Source of the DNA: Stutzerimonas kunmingensis
Lineage (GTDB): Bacteria; Pseudomonadota; Gammaproteobacteria; Pseudomonadales; Pseudomonadaceae
DNA: 64,000 bases
Assembly: GCF_002929225.1 (NCBI RefSeq)
Contig: NZ_PISM01000004.1
Location: 992,001-1,056,000, forward strand
Reading direction: 5' to 3'
Numbering within the stretch: position 1 is the first letter of the stretch; each line of letters begins with the position of its first letter. Shown piece after piece: positions 28,354 to 36,824 of the stretch. Below the pieces are notes generated by a model. That model made no database searches. It worked only from the letters and a program-made list of their open reading frames with translations, and was not told the DNA's origin. The translations under genes were made by a program, and so were the position numbers.

Positions 28354-29234
28354 CCGCCCTTGGCCGCTTTGGAATAGTTGTCCCAGATATGGATGGCCGC
28401 ATAGGCGCGCCACGGACGCCAGGCTTCGGAGCGTTCGGCCAGCGCCTTGGCGCTGATGCCGTCTGCACCCCACAGTGGCGCTTTCAGTAATCCCAGATCG
28501 GCAGCGGGAAAGGCGTCCGCGACACCGAAGCCCCGTAGCGCGATGTATTCGGCGGTCCAGGGACCGATCCCCGGCAATTCGCAGAGTCGTCGCACCAGCG
28601 CATCGGCACCATCTTCCACGTGCAGCTGCAGCGCGCCTTCGGCCACCGCGGCTGCGAGGCGGCGCAGCGCCTGGGCTCGCTTGGATGGCATGCCGATGTT
28701 CTCCAGCGGGTCATCGGCGATGGCCTGTGCGCTAGGGAAGAGCCGCTCCAGCCCCGGCGGGGCGTCCCGCAGCGTCTCGCCGAGGCGTTCCACCAGGCGC
28801 CGCGTAATGGTCACCGCCGCCTTGACCGTGACCTGCTGGCCGACCACCGCCCGCACCGCCTGTTCGAACGGGTCGTAGGCGGCCGGCAGGCGCAGGCCGG
28901 GGTGCGCGGCGATCAGCGGGCCGAGTGCGGGATCGCTAGCGAAATGCGTGGCGATGGCCTGCGGATTGGCATCCAGATCGAACATCTTGCGAACCTGTCC
29001 GACGAGTGGCTGGGTGGCATGTTGCAAAGAGTCGCTGAGCATCAGTTCGAGCGCCGGGCGGTCGGCCTGCGCGCGCACGCGGAGCCAGCCGCTGGCTTCG
29101 CCAACGCGCAGCGTGCGCGAGTAGCCGTCAACGTCCAGCCGTTCCACGCCGGGTAACAGACGCAGGGCGAAGTGGTGGTGAAACTGCTGCCAGTCCCAGG
29201 GTTCGAGGTAGGGCAATTGGATGATTTCGCTCAT
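28350..29234 (-). CDS. alkA: DNA-3-methyladenine glycosylase II (AlkA type)
   Basis: 294 residues. The N-terminal AlkA-type domain (1-~115) is followed by a HhH-GPD domain: helix-hairpin-helix LCELPGIGPWTAEYIALRGFG (~217-237) and the catalytic aspartate in DAFPAADLGL (Asp246). FEQAVRAVVGQQVTVKAA (~123-140) is the conserved GQQ(V/I)S-type segment. It excises alkylated bases during base excision repair. No Ada domain is fused. Start ATG at 29234. Confidence 0.88.
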   Translation of the reverse strand: MSEIIQLPYLEPWDWQQFHHHFALRLLPGVERLDVDGYSRTLRVGEASGWLRVRAQADRPALELMLSDSLQHATQPLVGQVRKMFDLDANPQAIATHFASDPALGPLIAAHPGLRLPAAYDPFEQAVRAVVGQQVTVKAAVTITRRLVERLGETLRDAPPGLERLFPSAQAIADDPLENIGMPSKRAQALRRLAAAVAEGALQLHVEDGADALVRRLCELPGIGPWTAEYIALRGFGVADAFPAADLGLLKAPLWGADGISAKALAERSEAWRPWRAYAAIHIWDNYSKAAKGG

Positions 29235-29422
29235 GACCCGACTCTAGGATCTCCCGATGGCCTTGTCGTCCCGAAGTGTGCTTTTGCTGCCTGCGGTTTC
29301 CGCTGTCATCTTGGCCAACGTAGAATGCGCCTCTTTTCGGTGGGCAGGCTGCATCGCCCGTCAAGCCAGATTGCCATCATGCGGCGGAGCGCTGCTTCGT
29401 CGCCGGTCAAGGGAGATACCCC

Positions 29423-30283
29423 ATGAGCGACTTTCAGGAAACTCTCTACGAGGGATACGGGCAGCGGTTCCAGGTCGACAAGCTGCTGCACGAGGTGCGC
29501 ACCGCGCATCAGCATCTGGTGATCTTCGAGAACCCGCGCATGGGCCGGGTCATGGCCCTGGACGGCGTGATCCAGACCAGCGAAGCCGACGAATTCATCT
29601 ACCACGAAATGCTTGCCCACGTACCGATCCTGGCCCATGGCCTGGCGCGTCGCGTGCTGATCATCGGTGGCGGCGACGGCGGCATCCTTCGTGAAGTGGC
29701 GCGCCACCGCGATATCGAGAGCATCACCATGGTCGAGATCGATGCCACGGTGGTGGAAATGTGCAGGGAGTTCTTGCCGAACCATTCCGCCGGCACCTTC
29801 GAGGATCCGCGGCTGAATCTGGTGATCGACGACGGCATGCGCTTCGTGGCGACCACTGAAGAGAAGTTCGACGTCATCATCTCCGACTCCACCGATCCCA
29901 TCGGCCCAGGTGAAGTGTTGTTCTCTGAGAACTTCTACCAGGCCTGTCGCCGCTGTCTGAACGAAGGCGGAATCCTCGTCGCGCAGAACGGTACGCCGTT
30001 CATGCAACTGGGCGAACTGCAGACCACTGCCAGACGCATGCAGGGGCTGTTCGCCGACTGGCATTTTTACCAGGCGGCTGTGCCGACCTATATCGGTGGT
30101 GCCATGTCCTTCGCCTGGGGCGCGTGCAGCGTGGAGAGCCGCAAGCTGCCGCTGGAAACCCTGATGCAGCGCTTCGCCGGCAGCGGCATCGTTACTCGGT
30201 ATTACAACCCGCATGTGCACCTTGGCGCCTTCGCACTGCCGCAATACGTGTTGCATGCGATCGCCAAGCCCAGCAACGACTGA
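29423..30283 (+). CDS. speE: Spermidine synthase (polyamine aminopropyltransferase)
   Basis: 286 residues. Transfers the aminopropyl group from decarboxylated SAM to putrescine. Motifs: [19 protein letters not shown] (~46-64), [15 protein letters not shown] (SAM-binding, ~78-92), [30 protein letters not shown] (~147-165; catalytic Asp in SDSTDP) and [11 protein letters not shown]. The N-terminal start [14 protein letters not shown] is normal for the family. A terminator follows at 30335. Confidence 0.93.
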   Translation: MSDFQETLYEGYGQRFQVDKLLHEVRTAHQHLVIFENPRMGRVMALDGVIQTSEADEFIYHEMLAHVPILAHGLARRVLIIGGGDGGILREVARHRDIESITMVEIDATVVEMCREFLPNHSAGTFEDPRLNLVIDDGMRFVATTEEKFDVIISDSTDPIGPGEVLFSENFYQACRRCLNEGGILVAQNGTPFMQLGELQTTARRMQGLFADWHFYQAAVPTYIGGAMSFAWGACSVESRKLPLETLMQRFAGSGIVTRYYNPHVHLGAFALPQYVLHAIAKPSND

Positions 30284-30334
30284 TCCGCCTGTGATGGCTG
30301 TCTCATAACGGGGCATTCAGACGAACCAGGCCTC

Positions 30335-30370
30335 GCGGCCCGCCCGGAAACGGTGCGGGCCGCTTTCGTT
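30335..30370 (+). terminator. Rho-independent terminator after speE
   Basis: GCGGCCCGC (30335-30343) pairs perfectly with GCGGGCCGC (30355-30363) across an 11-base loop, then CTTTCGTTT. It separates speE from the ATP-grasp/Anbu module and implies that module has its own promoter in 30371-30459. Confidence 0.75.
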
Positions 30371-30459
30371 TCATCTCCAACGCCTTGTTCTACAAGGGTT
30401 ATCCGGCGTGGCGCGAGCTTTGCACTGTCGTTGGGCAGGTTTTTGTCCGAGGGCTCCGC

Positions 30460-31872
30460 ATGGACCGCGTTTTCTACGATGAGATGCACGACGCGCACGG
30501 CGCATGCCGCCCGCACTACCGGGCCTTTTCGGCTTGGCTTTCCGATACGCCATCCGACGTGCTGGCGCAACGTCGGCGCGAGGCGGATCTGCTGTTCCAC
30601 CGCGCCGGCATCACCTTCACCCTGTACGGCGACGAGCAGGGCACCGAACGGCTGATTCCCTTCGACACCATCCCGCGCGCCATCCCGATGAGCGAATGGC
30701 GGATGGTGGAACGCGGCTGCATCCAGCGGGTACAGGCGCTCAACCTGTTCCTCGCCGATCTCTACCACGAGCAGCGCATCCTCAAGGCCGGCGTCATCCC
30801 GCCGGAGCAGGTGCTGGCCAACGAGGGCTACCAGCCGGCGATGCAGGGGCTGGACCTGCACCGCGACACCTATGCGCACATCGCCGGAGTCGACCTGGTG
30901 CGCGACGGCGACGGCACCTACTACGTGCTCGAGGACAACCTGCGCACGCCCAGCGGCGTCAGCTACATGCTCGAGGACCGCAAGATGATGATGCGGCTGT
31001 TCCCCGAGCTGTTCGCCGCGCAGCGCATCGCGCCGATCAATCACTATCCCAACCTGTTGCTGGAAACGCTCAAGCATTCCAGCCCGCTGGACAATCCCTG
31101 CGTGGTGGTGATGACGCCGGGACGTTTCAACAGCGCCTTCTTCGAGCACGCCTTTCTCGCCCGCGAAATGGGCGTGGAACTGGTCGAGGGCGCGGACCTG
31201 TTCGTGCGCGACGAGCGCGTCTACATGCGCACCACCGCCGGCGCGCGCCAGGTCGACGTGATCTACCGCCGGCTCGACGACGCCTTCCTCGACCCGCTGG
31301 CGTTCAACCCGGACTCGGCGCTGGGCGTACCCGGCCTGCTGTCGGCCTACCGGGCGGGCAACCTGGTGCTGGCCAATGCCATCGGCACCGGCGTGGCCGA
31401 CGACAAGTCGATCTATCCGTTTGTGCCGGACATGATCCGCTTCTACCTGGACGAGGAGCCGGTCCTCGCCAACGTGCCGACCTGGCAATGCCGCAAGCCG
31501 GAGGAACTGTCCCACGTGCTGGCGCACCTGCCGCAGTTGGTGGTCAAGGAAACCCAGGGCTCCGGCGGCTACGGCATGCTGGTCGGCCCGGCGGCCAGCG
31601 CGAAGGAGATCGAGGCCTTCCGCGCGCGGCTGAAGGCCAATCCCGGCGCCTATATCGCCCAGCCGACCCTGAGCCTGTCGACCTGCCCGACCTTCGTCGA
31701 GAATGGCATCGCCCCGCGCCATATCGACCTGCGGCCGTTCGTGCTCAGCGGCCGGGAAACCCGCCTGGTGCCCGGCGGGCTGACCCGCGTGGCGCTGCGC
31801 GAGGGCTCGCTGGTGGTCAACTCGTCGCAGGGCGGCGGCACCAAGGACACCTGGATCGTGGAGGATTGCTGA
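30460..31872 (+). CDS. Circularly permuted type 2 ATP-grasp protein
   Basis: 470 residues starting MDRVFYDEMHDAHGACRPHY. Matches the CP_ATPgrasp family (old DUF404/DUF407): LLFHRAGITFTLYGDE (~42-57), RVQALNLFLADLYHEQRILK (~92-111), YYVLEDNLRTPSGVSYMLEDR (~155-175) and LPQLVVKETQGSGGYGMLVG (~355-374). RPFVLSGRETRLVPGGLTRVAL is near 425-446. ATP-grasp enzymes ligate carboxylates to amines; permuted members are predicted peptide or amide ligases of unknown substrate. It starts a tight cluster: the next gene begins on the base after its stop codon. An in-frame upstream ATG at 30385 lacks conservation and a ribosome-binding site. Confidence 0.85.
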   Translation: MDRVFYDEMHDAHGACRPHYRAFSAWLSDTPSDVLAQRRREADLLFHRAGITFTLYGDEQGTERLIPFDTIPRAIPMSEWRMVERGCIQRVQALNLFLADLYHEQRILKAGVIPPEQVLANEGYQPAMQGLDLHRDTYAHIAGVDLVRDGDGTYYVLEDNLRTPSGVSYMLEDRKMMMRLFPELFAAQRIAPINHYPNLLLETLKHSSPLDNPCVVVMTPGRFNSAFFEHAFLAREMGVELVEGADLFVRDERVYMRTTAGARQVDVIYRRLDDAFLDPLAFNPDSALGVPGLLSAYRAGNLVLANAIGTGVADDKSIYPFVPDMIRFYLDEEPVLANVPTWQCRKPEELSHVLAHLPQLVVKETQGSGGYGMLVGPAASAKEIEAFRARLKANPGAYIAQPTLSLSTCPTFVENGIAPRHIDLRPFVLSGRETRLVPGGLTRVALREGSLVVNSSQGGGTKDTWIVEDC

Positions 31873-32823
31873 ATGCTGAGTAGAACCGCGGCCGATCTGT
31901 ACTGGATGTCCCGCTACCTGGAGCGCGCCGAGAACATGGCGCGCATGCTGGACGTCAGCTATTCGCTGTCGCTGATGCCGCAGGACGGCCGTGGCGACGG
32001 CCTCGACGAACTGGCCATGCCGCTGCTGATCACCGGCACGCTGGACGATTACCTGGTGTGCCATGGCCAGCTCAACGCCGAGCGCATGCTGCATTTCTTC
32101 GCCCTCGACGAAGGCAACCCGGCCAGCCTGTTCAACTGCCTGCGCCTGGCGCGCAGCAACGCCCACGCGGTGCGCGGGCGCATTACCTCGGACATGTGGG
32201 AGAACATCAACGCCGCCTGGCTGGAGATGCGCGGCATCGCCGAGCAGGGCCTGGGGCGCTATGGCATCAGCCGTTTCTGCGAATGGGTCAAGGAGCGTTC
32301 GCACCTGTTCCGCGGCGCCACCGTCGGCACCATCATGCGCAGCGACGCCTACCGCTTCATCCGCCTGGGCACCTTCATCGAACGCGCCGACAACACCCTG
32401 CGCCTGCTCGACGCCCGCCACGAACTGCTCGGCGAGGAAAGCGAGAACCTCGACGACCGCTCGGCGCGCGCCTACTACCAGTGGAGCGCGCTGCTACGGG
32501 CGCTGTCCTCGTTCGAGGCCTTCGCCGAGATCTACCGCGGCTCGCCGCGCACGGCCAAGGTCGCCGAGCTGCTGCTGTTGCGCGCCGACGTGCCGCGCTC
32601 GCTGCGCGCCTGCCTGGTGGAGCTGCAACTGATCCTCGCCAGCCTGCCGGGGGACAACGGCCGCCCGGCGCAGCGCCTGGCCTCCGAGCTGGAGGCGGGC
32701 CTGCGCTACACCAGCATCGACGAAGTGCTGGAAATCGGCCTGCACGACTGGATCACCGCCTACGTCGAGCAGGTCGGCCGGCTGGGCAACGCCATTCACT
32801 CTGCCTACCTGGAGGCCGCATGA
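31873..32823 (+). CDS. Alpha-E domain protein
   Basis: 316 residues, all helical. It starts MLSRTAADLYWMSRYLERAENMARMLDV, the conserved beginning of the Alpha-E (DUF403) family; GTFIERADNTLRLLDARHELL (~168-188) repeats the E-R-A-(E/D)-N motif in the second half. Such proteins always accompany permuted ATP-grasp and transglutaminase genes and are proposed to be partners or ligases in the same reaction, but no activity is proven. It is fused translationally to its neighbours: no gap from the ATP-grasp gene and ATGA overlap with the transglutaminase gene. Confidence 0.87.
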   Translation: MLSRTAADLYWMSRYLERAENMARMLDVSYSLSLMPQDGRGDGLDELAMPLLITGTLDDYLVCHGQLNAERMLHFFALDEGNPASLFNCLRLARSNAHAVRGRITSDMWENINAAWLEMRGIAEQGLGRYGISRFCEWVKERSHLFRGATVGTIMRSDAYRFIRLGTFIERADNTLRLLDARHELLGEESENLDDRSARAYYQWSALLRALSSFEAFAEIYRGSPRTAKVAELLLLRADVPRSLRACLVELQLILASLPGDNGRPAQRLASELEAGLRYTSIDEVLEIGLHDWITAYVEQVGRLGNAIHSAYLEAA

Positions 32824-33614
32824 AGCTATCCATCAGCCACGACACCAGCTACCGCTACCAAGACCAGGTGCGCGCGAGCATCCAGTACCTGCGCCTGACG
32901 CCCCAGCAGAGCCAGCGCCAGCGCGTGTTCAGCTGGGAGCTGGAGCTGCCGCGCCCGGCGCGGGCGCAGCGCGACCCCTACGGCAACGTGCTGCACGTGC
33001 TGACCCTGGACGAGCCGCACGACGAGATCGTCATCCGCGCCCGCGGCCAGGTGGAAATCGACGAAACCTGCGAATGCGAGGCCGAGGACGGCTCGCCGTT
33101 GCCGTTCCTGCGTTCCAGCCCGCTGACCCAGGCCGACGAGCCCTTGGCCGAGTTCGCCCGCCGCCAGTGCGGCAGCCGCCACGGGCGCGACGGCCTGGCT
33201 GAACTGATGCACGCACTGGCCGACCACATGCTCTACACCCCCGGCGCGACCCAGGTGGAAAGCACCGCGGCGCAGGCCTTCGCCGGCGGCGCCGGGGTAT
33301 GCCAGGACCACAGCCATGCCTTCATCGCCTGCGCCCGCAGCCTGGGCATCCCGGCGCGCTACGTCTCCGGCTACCTGCTGACCGACGACAGCGACCACCT
33401 GGCCAGCCATGCCTGGGTCGAGGCCTGGATCGACGGGCAGTGGTACAGCTTCGACGTCTCCAACCGGCTGCTGCGGCCGGACCGCCACCTGAAGCTGGCG
33501 GTGGGCCTGGACTACCTCGATGCCTGCCCGGTGCGCGGCATGCGTCGCGGCGGTGGCGGCGAGTCGATGCATGCGCGGGTGCAGGTCATGCCGATGCAGA
33601 TGGGCCAGCAATGA
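32820..33614 (+). CDS. Transglutaminase-like protease family protein
   Basis: 264 residues. The N-terminal Bact_transglu_N domain (1-~80; MKLSISHDTSYRYQDQVRAS, YLRLTPQQSQRQRV) is followed by the papain-like core with a complete triad: Cys161 (GAGVCQDHSHAF), His197 (ASHAWVEAW) and Asp212 (YSFDVSNRL). In this family the core is thought to hydrolyse or transfer amide bonds, acting opposite to the ATP-grasp ligase. The ATG at 32820 overlaps the alpha-E stop codon. No signal peptide, so it is predicted cytoplasmic. Confidence 0.88.
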   Translation: MKLSISHDTSYRYQDQVRASIQYLRLTPQQSQRQRVFSWELELPRPARAQRDPYGNVLHVLTLDEPHDEIVIRARGQVEIDETCECEAEDGSPLPFLRSSPLTQADEPLAEFARRQCGSRHGRDGLAELMHALADHMLYTPGATQVESTAAQAFAGGAGVCQDHSHAFIACARSLGIPARYVSGYLLTDDSDHLASHAWVEAWIDGQWYSFDVSNRLLRPDRHLKLAVGLDYLDACPVRGMRRGGGGESMHARVQVMPMQMGQQ

Positions 33615-33707
33615 TCGCGTGCCGCCCGGGCTTGCGGCGGGCGGCGGTTGGGTTACCATCCGCGCGCCGCCCGCGGCAGCTCCTCATCCATTAGAGCCAC
33701 ACGAACC

Positions 33708-34442
33708 ATGACCTACTGTGTCGCCATGAACCTGGCCGATGGGCTGGTGTTCGTTTCCGATTCGCGAACCAACGCCGGCGTCGATCACATCGCCACCTTT
33801 CGCAAGCTCTACCGCTTCGGCATCCCCGGCGAGCGGCTGATCGTACTGCAGACGGCCGGCAACCTGGCCACCTCCCAGGCCGTGGTCAGCCTGCTGCGCC
33901 ATCGCCTGCTGGGCGAGGGCGCGAACCTGTACAACGTGCCGTCGATGTTCGCCGCGGCGCGCCTGGTGGGCGATACGCTGCGCGAGGTGATCGAGCACGA
34001 CGCCTCGCCGAGCATGGCCTCGGGGATCGACATGAGCAGCTCGTTCCTGGTCGGCGGGCAGATCGCGGGCGAGGAACCGCAGCTGTACAACCTCTATCCC
34101 CAGGGCAACTTTATCTGCGCGACGGTCGACACGCCCTATTTCCAGATCGGCGAGAGCAAGTACGGCAAGCCCATCCTCGACCGCGCGCTGCGCCACTCGA
34201 CGGCGCTGGAGCAGGCCCTGCGCTGCGCGCTGATCTCCTTCGACTCGACCATCCGCAGCAACCTCTCGGTGGGCATGCCGCTGGACGTGCTGGTCTACCG
34301 CAGGGACAGCCTGCAGGTGCCCGACGGCTACCGGGTGGAGGAGGGCGACGCCTACTACGAGGACATCCGCGAGCGATGGTGCAGCAACCTGCGGCGCATG
34401 CTGGTTGAACTGCCGGCCGCACCGGGGTTCTATCTGGATTGA
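33708..34442 (+). CDS. Anbu-type proteasome-like peptidase
   Basis: 244 residues of the Ntn-hydrolase proteasome beta/HslV fold. It begins MTYCVAMNLADGLVFVSDSR: after Met removal Thr1 would be the nucleophile, with Asp17 (VSDSR) and Lys32 (FRKLYRF) in the expected places. HslV and archaeal-type beta subunits are shorter; this length, the LIVLQTAGNLATSQAV segment and the neighbours identify Anbu, the bacterial 'ancestral beta subunit'. It is 94 bases after the transglutaminase gene. The frame extends 20 codons upstream, but only this start exposes Thr1. Confidence 0.87.
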   Translation: MTYCVAMNLADGLVFVSDSRTNAGVDHIATFRKLYRFGIPGERLIVLQTAGNLATSQAVVSLLRHRLLGEGANLYNVPSMFAAARLVGDTLREVIEHDASPSMASGIDMSSSFLVGGQIAGEEPQLYNLYPQGNFICATVDTPYFQIGESKYGKPILDRALRHSTALEQALRCALISFDSTIRSNLSVGMPLDVLVYRRDSLQVPDGYRVEEGDAYYEDIRERWCSNLRRMLVELPAAPGFYLD

Positions 34443-34443
34443 G

Positions 34444-34460
34444 AGGCCGCCTTGCGGCCT
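34444..34460 (+). terminator. Weak hairpin after the Anbu gene
   Basis: AGGCCGC-CTT-GCGGCCT immediately after the Anbu stop codon, a 7-bp stem with a tight loop. No T-run follows, so termination would be inefficient or Rho-aided. Confidence 0.35.
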
Positions 34461-34630
34461 GTCCGTGCAACCGGGCTGGCGGCCTGCTAGCTTGTCATCG
34501 TGGGCATGGAGGATGCCCGCGCCGTTTCACTCACGCAGTCATGACCCGTCTGCCGATGCCTCGACGCCGGAGCCGGTCTCCCGTCGGGTACGCGGCAACC
34601 ACCATCCACGCTCGAGAGGAGGTTGATTTC

Positions 34631-34972
34631 ATGAGTACCACCTTCCACGAGGATGTCAGCAGCACCGTTCTGCGCAGGATGAAGGAGGGCGGCTTCGATT
34701 TCGCCCGAGTCCATCCAATCGACTTCTATGCGGTATTCCCTGAACAGGACCGCGCCCAGAGAGCCGCGCAGAACTTTCGCGGCGAAACCATCAATACCCA
34801 GGTGTTTCCGCGTGAGGACGGAAGCTGGAATCTGCAGGTAAGCAAGGTGATGTACGCGACGTTCGATGGCATCGGCGATTTCGAGCAGGATCTGGAATAC
34901 CTGGTCGAACCCCTCGGTGGGGTGCTCGATGGCTGGGGCGTCACCCAGGAGATCGAAGGTCAGGACACCTGA
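34631..34972 (+). CDS. RraB-like (regulator of RNase activity B) protein
   Basis: 113 residues. MSTTFHEDVSSTVLRRMKEGGFDF, then FYAVFPEQDRAQRAAQNFR and a C-terminal LEYLVEPLGGVLDGWGV resembling the RraB family, whose E. coli member binds and inhibits RNase E. An AGAGGAGG ribosome-binding site (34615-34622) fixes the start at 34631. Whether it controls RNase E here is only inferred. It converges on the LysR gene with 11 bases between and lies downstream of the Anbu module without being close enough to assign to it. Confidence 0.7.
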   Translation: MSTTFHEDVSSTVLRRMKEGGFDFARVHPIDFYAVFPEQDRAQRAAQNFRGETINTQVFPREDGSWNLQVSKVMYATFDGIGDFEQDLEYLVEPLGGVLDGWGVTQEIEGQDT

Positions 34973-34983
34973 CCATCCTATCC

Positions 34984-35940
34984 TCACTCCCGCTTGAAGC
35001 CACTCTGAAGTGCCTGGTCCCAGGGAGGGACCGGGCCGAAGCGGTTTTTCAGAAACTCCAGCAATAGGCGGCTCCGCGAGTCGGCCTCGCGCCGCAATCG
35101 CAGCGCATAGATGCCGCTGGCTTCCGGCTGCGGCAATCCCCCTTCGCAGAACAGCGGCAGCAGTTCGCCACGCAGCAACTGGTCGCTGATCAGCCAGGTC
35201 GGCAGGTGGGCGATGCCAAGTCCCGCCAAAGCCCCGGCCAGCAGCGCTTCGGCATTGTTCGCCACCATGCGCAGGCGGCCCGGGCGCAGCAGTTGCGGTC
35301 GCCCGTCGCGCTCGAAACGCCACGCATGGGTCGGCGCCAGCGCATCCCAGTCCAATCCATCATGGTCGGGCAAATCCTCCGGTCGCAGCGGCACGCCGCG
35401 ACGTTCCAGGTAGGCGGGGCTGGCGCAGACCACTCGTACCATCGGTGCCAGCGGTGTGGCGACCAGACGGGTGTCGGCCAGCGGGCCGATGCGCAGTACC
35501 AGATCGACCTCACCCAGATGCTCGCCGTGCAGGTCGACGAAGCTGTCGATCAGGCGCAGCTGGATATCGACTCCCGGATAGGCCTGGAGAAATTCGGCCA
35601 GGGCCGGCGCCAGGTGACGTCGACCGAAGGGGGCCGGCGCGTCGATCCGGATGCGGCCTTCCGGTGCGCTGTCCAGCGACGTCGCTTCGGCGCGCGCCAG
35701 ATGCAGTTCCTGCACGATGCGCTGGGCGCGTTCGGCGAATGCCAACGCGGCGGGCATCGGGCGAACCGCGTGGGTACTGCGGCTGAACAGCTGGCAGCCC
35801 AGCGCCTGTTCCAGTGCATCGATGCGGCGCGCCACCGCCGAAGGTGTCAGGCCATGGCGGCGCGCGGCGGCAGAAAAGCTGCCAGCGTCGAGCACATCGA
35901 TGAACAGGCTGAGCTGGGCGGAAAGGGCGTCGGGCAGCAT
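34984..35940 (-). CDS. LysR-family transcriptional regulator
   Basis: 318 residues. The N-terminal winged HTH (LFIDVLDAGSFSAAARRHGLTPSAVARRIDALE, about 12-44) and effector-binding domain (APAPFGRRHLAPALAEFLQA, then LRIGPLADTRLVATPLA) are of the CrgA/PecT class. The start at 35940 is six bases after AAGGA; a 12-residue upstream extension is unlikely. It is divergent from the TauE/SafE gene, which is its probable target. Confidence 0.88.
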   Translation of the reverse strand: MLPDALSAQLSLFIDVLDAGSFSAAARRHGLTPSAVARRIDALEQALGCQLFSRSTHAVRPMPAALAFAERAQRIVQELHLARAEATSLDSAPEGRIRIDAPAPFGRRHLAPALAEFLQAYPGVDIQLRLIDSFVDLHGEHLGEVDLVLRIGPLADTRLVATPLAPMVRVVCASPAYLERRGVPLRPEDLPDHDGLDWDALAPTHAWRFERDGRPQLLRPGRLRMVANNAEALLAGALAGLGIAHLPTWLISDQLLRGELLPLFCEGGLPQPEASGIYALRLRREADSRSRLLLEFLKNRFGPVPPWDQALQSGFKRE

Positions 35941-36049
35941 TCGAATTCCTTGCTTGTGCGATCTATGCAAAGCCATTGTGCGTGGCTATGCGTACCGAAG
36001 CCAGCGGCGGTCGCGTACGATGAGCGCCCCTGTGAATTGGAGCGTCGGA

Positions 36050-36802
36050 ATGCTGCTGGATATCGGATTGAACGTACTGCTCGGATTGGCGCTAGGCACG
36101 CTGGGTGGCTTGTTCGGTATCGGCGGCGGATTGATCGCGATTCCCGTGCTGGGCGTGCTGTTCGGCCTGGATCAGCAACTGGCGCAAGGCACCGCGCTGG
36201 TGATGGTCGTGCCCAACGTACTGCTCGCCATCTGGCGCTATCACCAGCGCAATCGCATCGACTGGCGGCATGCGCTCGCGCTGGGCAGCGCCAGTTTCGT
36301 GTTCGCCATCGCCGGTGCGGCCGTTGCCGTGTCGCTGGATGCCGGGCGCATGCGCATGGCGTTCGTCGGCTTCCTGCTGGCGCTGGCGGCTTACACCCTG
36401 CTACGGGTGTTTCTGCGCCCGGCCACCGGCGACGGACAGCTGCGTCATCCCTGGCCATGGCTGGGCCTGCTCGGCGCGGGTGCCGGAGCGTTGGGAGGGC
36501 TGTTCGGTGTCGGTGGCGCGGTCATCGCCACGCCGATTCTGACCAGTGTATTCGGCACTTCGCAGGTGGTCGCCCAAGGCCTGTCGCTGGCACTGGCGGC
36601 ACCGAGCACCGGTGTCACCCTGGTCACCTATGCGCTGCATCATCAGGTCAACTGGTCGCTGGGCCTGCCGCTGGCGGTAGGCGGGTTGCTCAGCATCAGC
36701 CTGGGCGTGCGACTGGCGCACGCCTTGCCGGAGCGTCTGTTGCGACTGCTGTTCAGTGTTTTTCTGGTGGCAAGCGCCGTGCTGCTGGCGATGGAAAGCT
36801 GA
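36050..36802 (+). CDS. TauE/SafE-family sulfite/organosulfonate exporter-like permease
   Basis: 250 residues in two homologous halves, each with the GGLFG(I/V)GG signature: ALGTLGGLFGIGGGLIAIPV (~13-32) and GALGGLFGVGGAVIATPILT (~146-165). Eight or so membrane helices. The family (PF01925) exports sulfite or sulfoacetate in some bacteria; substrate here is unknown. The start at 36050 has GGAG upstream; an ATG at 36020 in frame has none. It is divergently transcribed from a LysR gene. Confidence 0.83.
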   Translation: MLLDIGLNVLLGLALGTLGGLFGIGGGLIAIPVLGVLFGLDQQLAQGTALVMVVPNVLLAIWRYHQRNRIDWRHALALGSASFVFAIAGAAVAVSLDAGRMRMAFVGFLLALAAYTLLRVFLRPATGDGQLRHPWPWLGLLGAGAGALGGLFGVGGAVIATPILTSVFGTSQVVAQGLSLALAAPSTGVTLVTYALHHQVNWSLGLPLAVGGLLSISLGVRLAHALPERLLRLLFSVFLVASAVLLAMES

Positions 36803-36824
36803 TCGGCGCGATCCCGCCAGTCGT

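Noticed and set aside
30202-32421. Antisense open frame of more than 700 codons across the ATP-grasp and alpha-E genes
   Set aside because: It is a by-product of very G+C-rich third positions; its translation lacks any family motif, while the sense strand encodes two complete recognised proteins.
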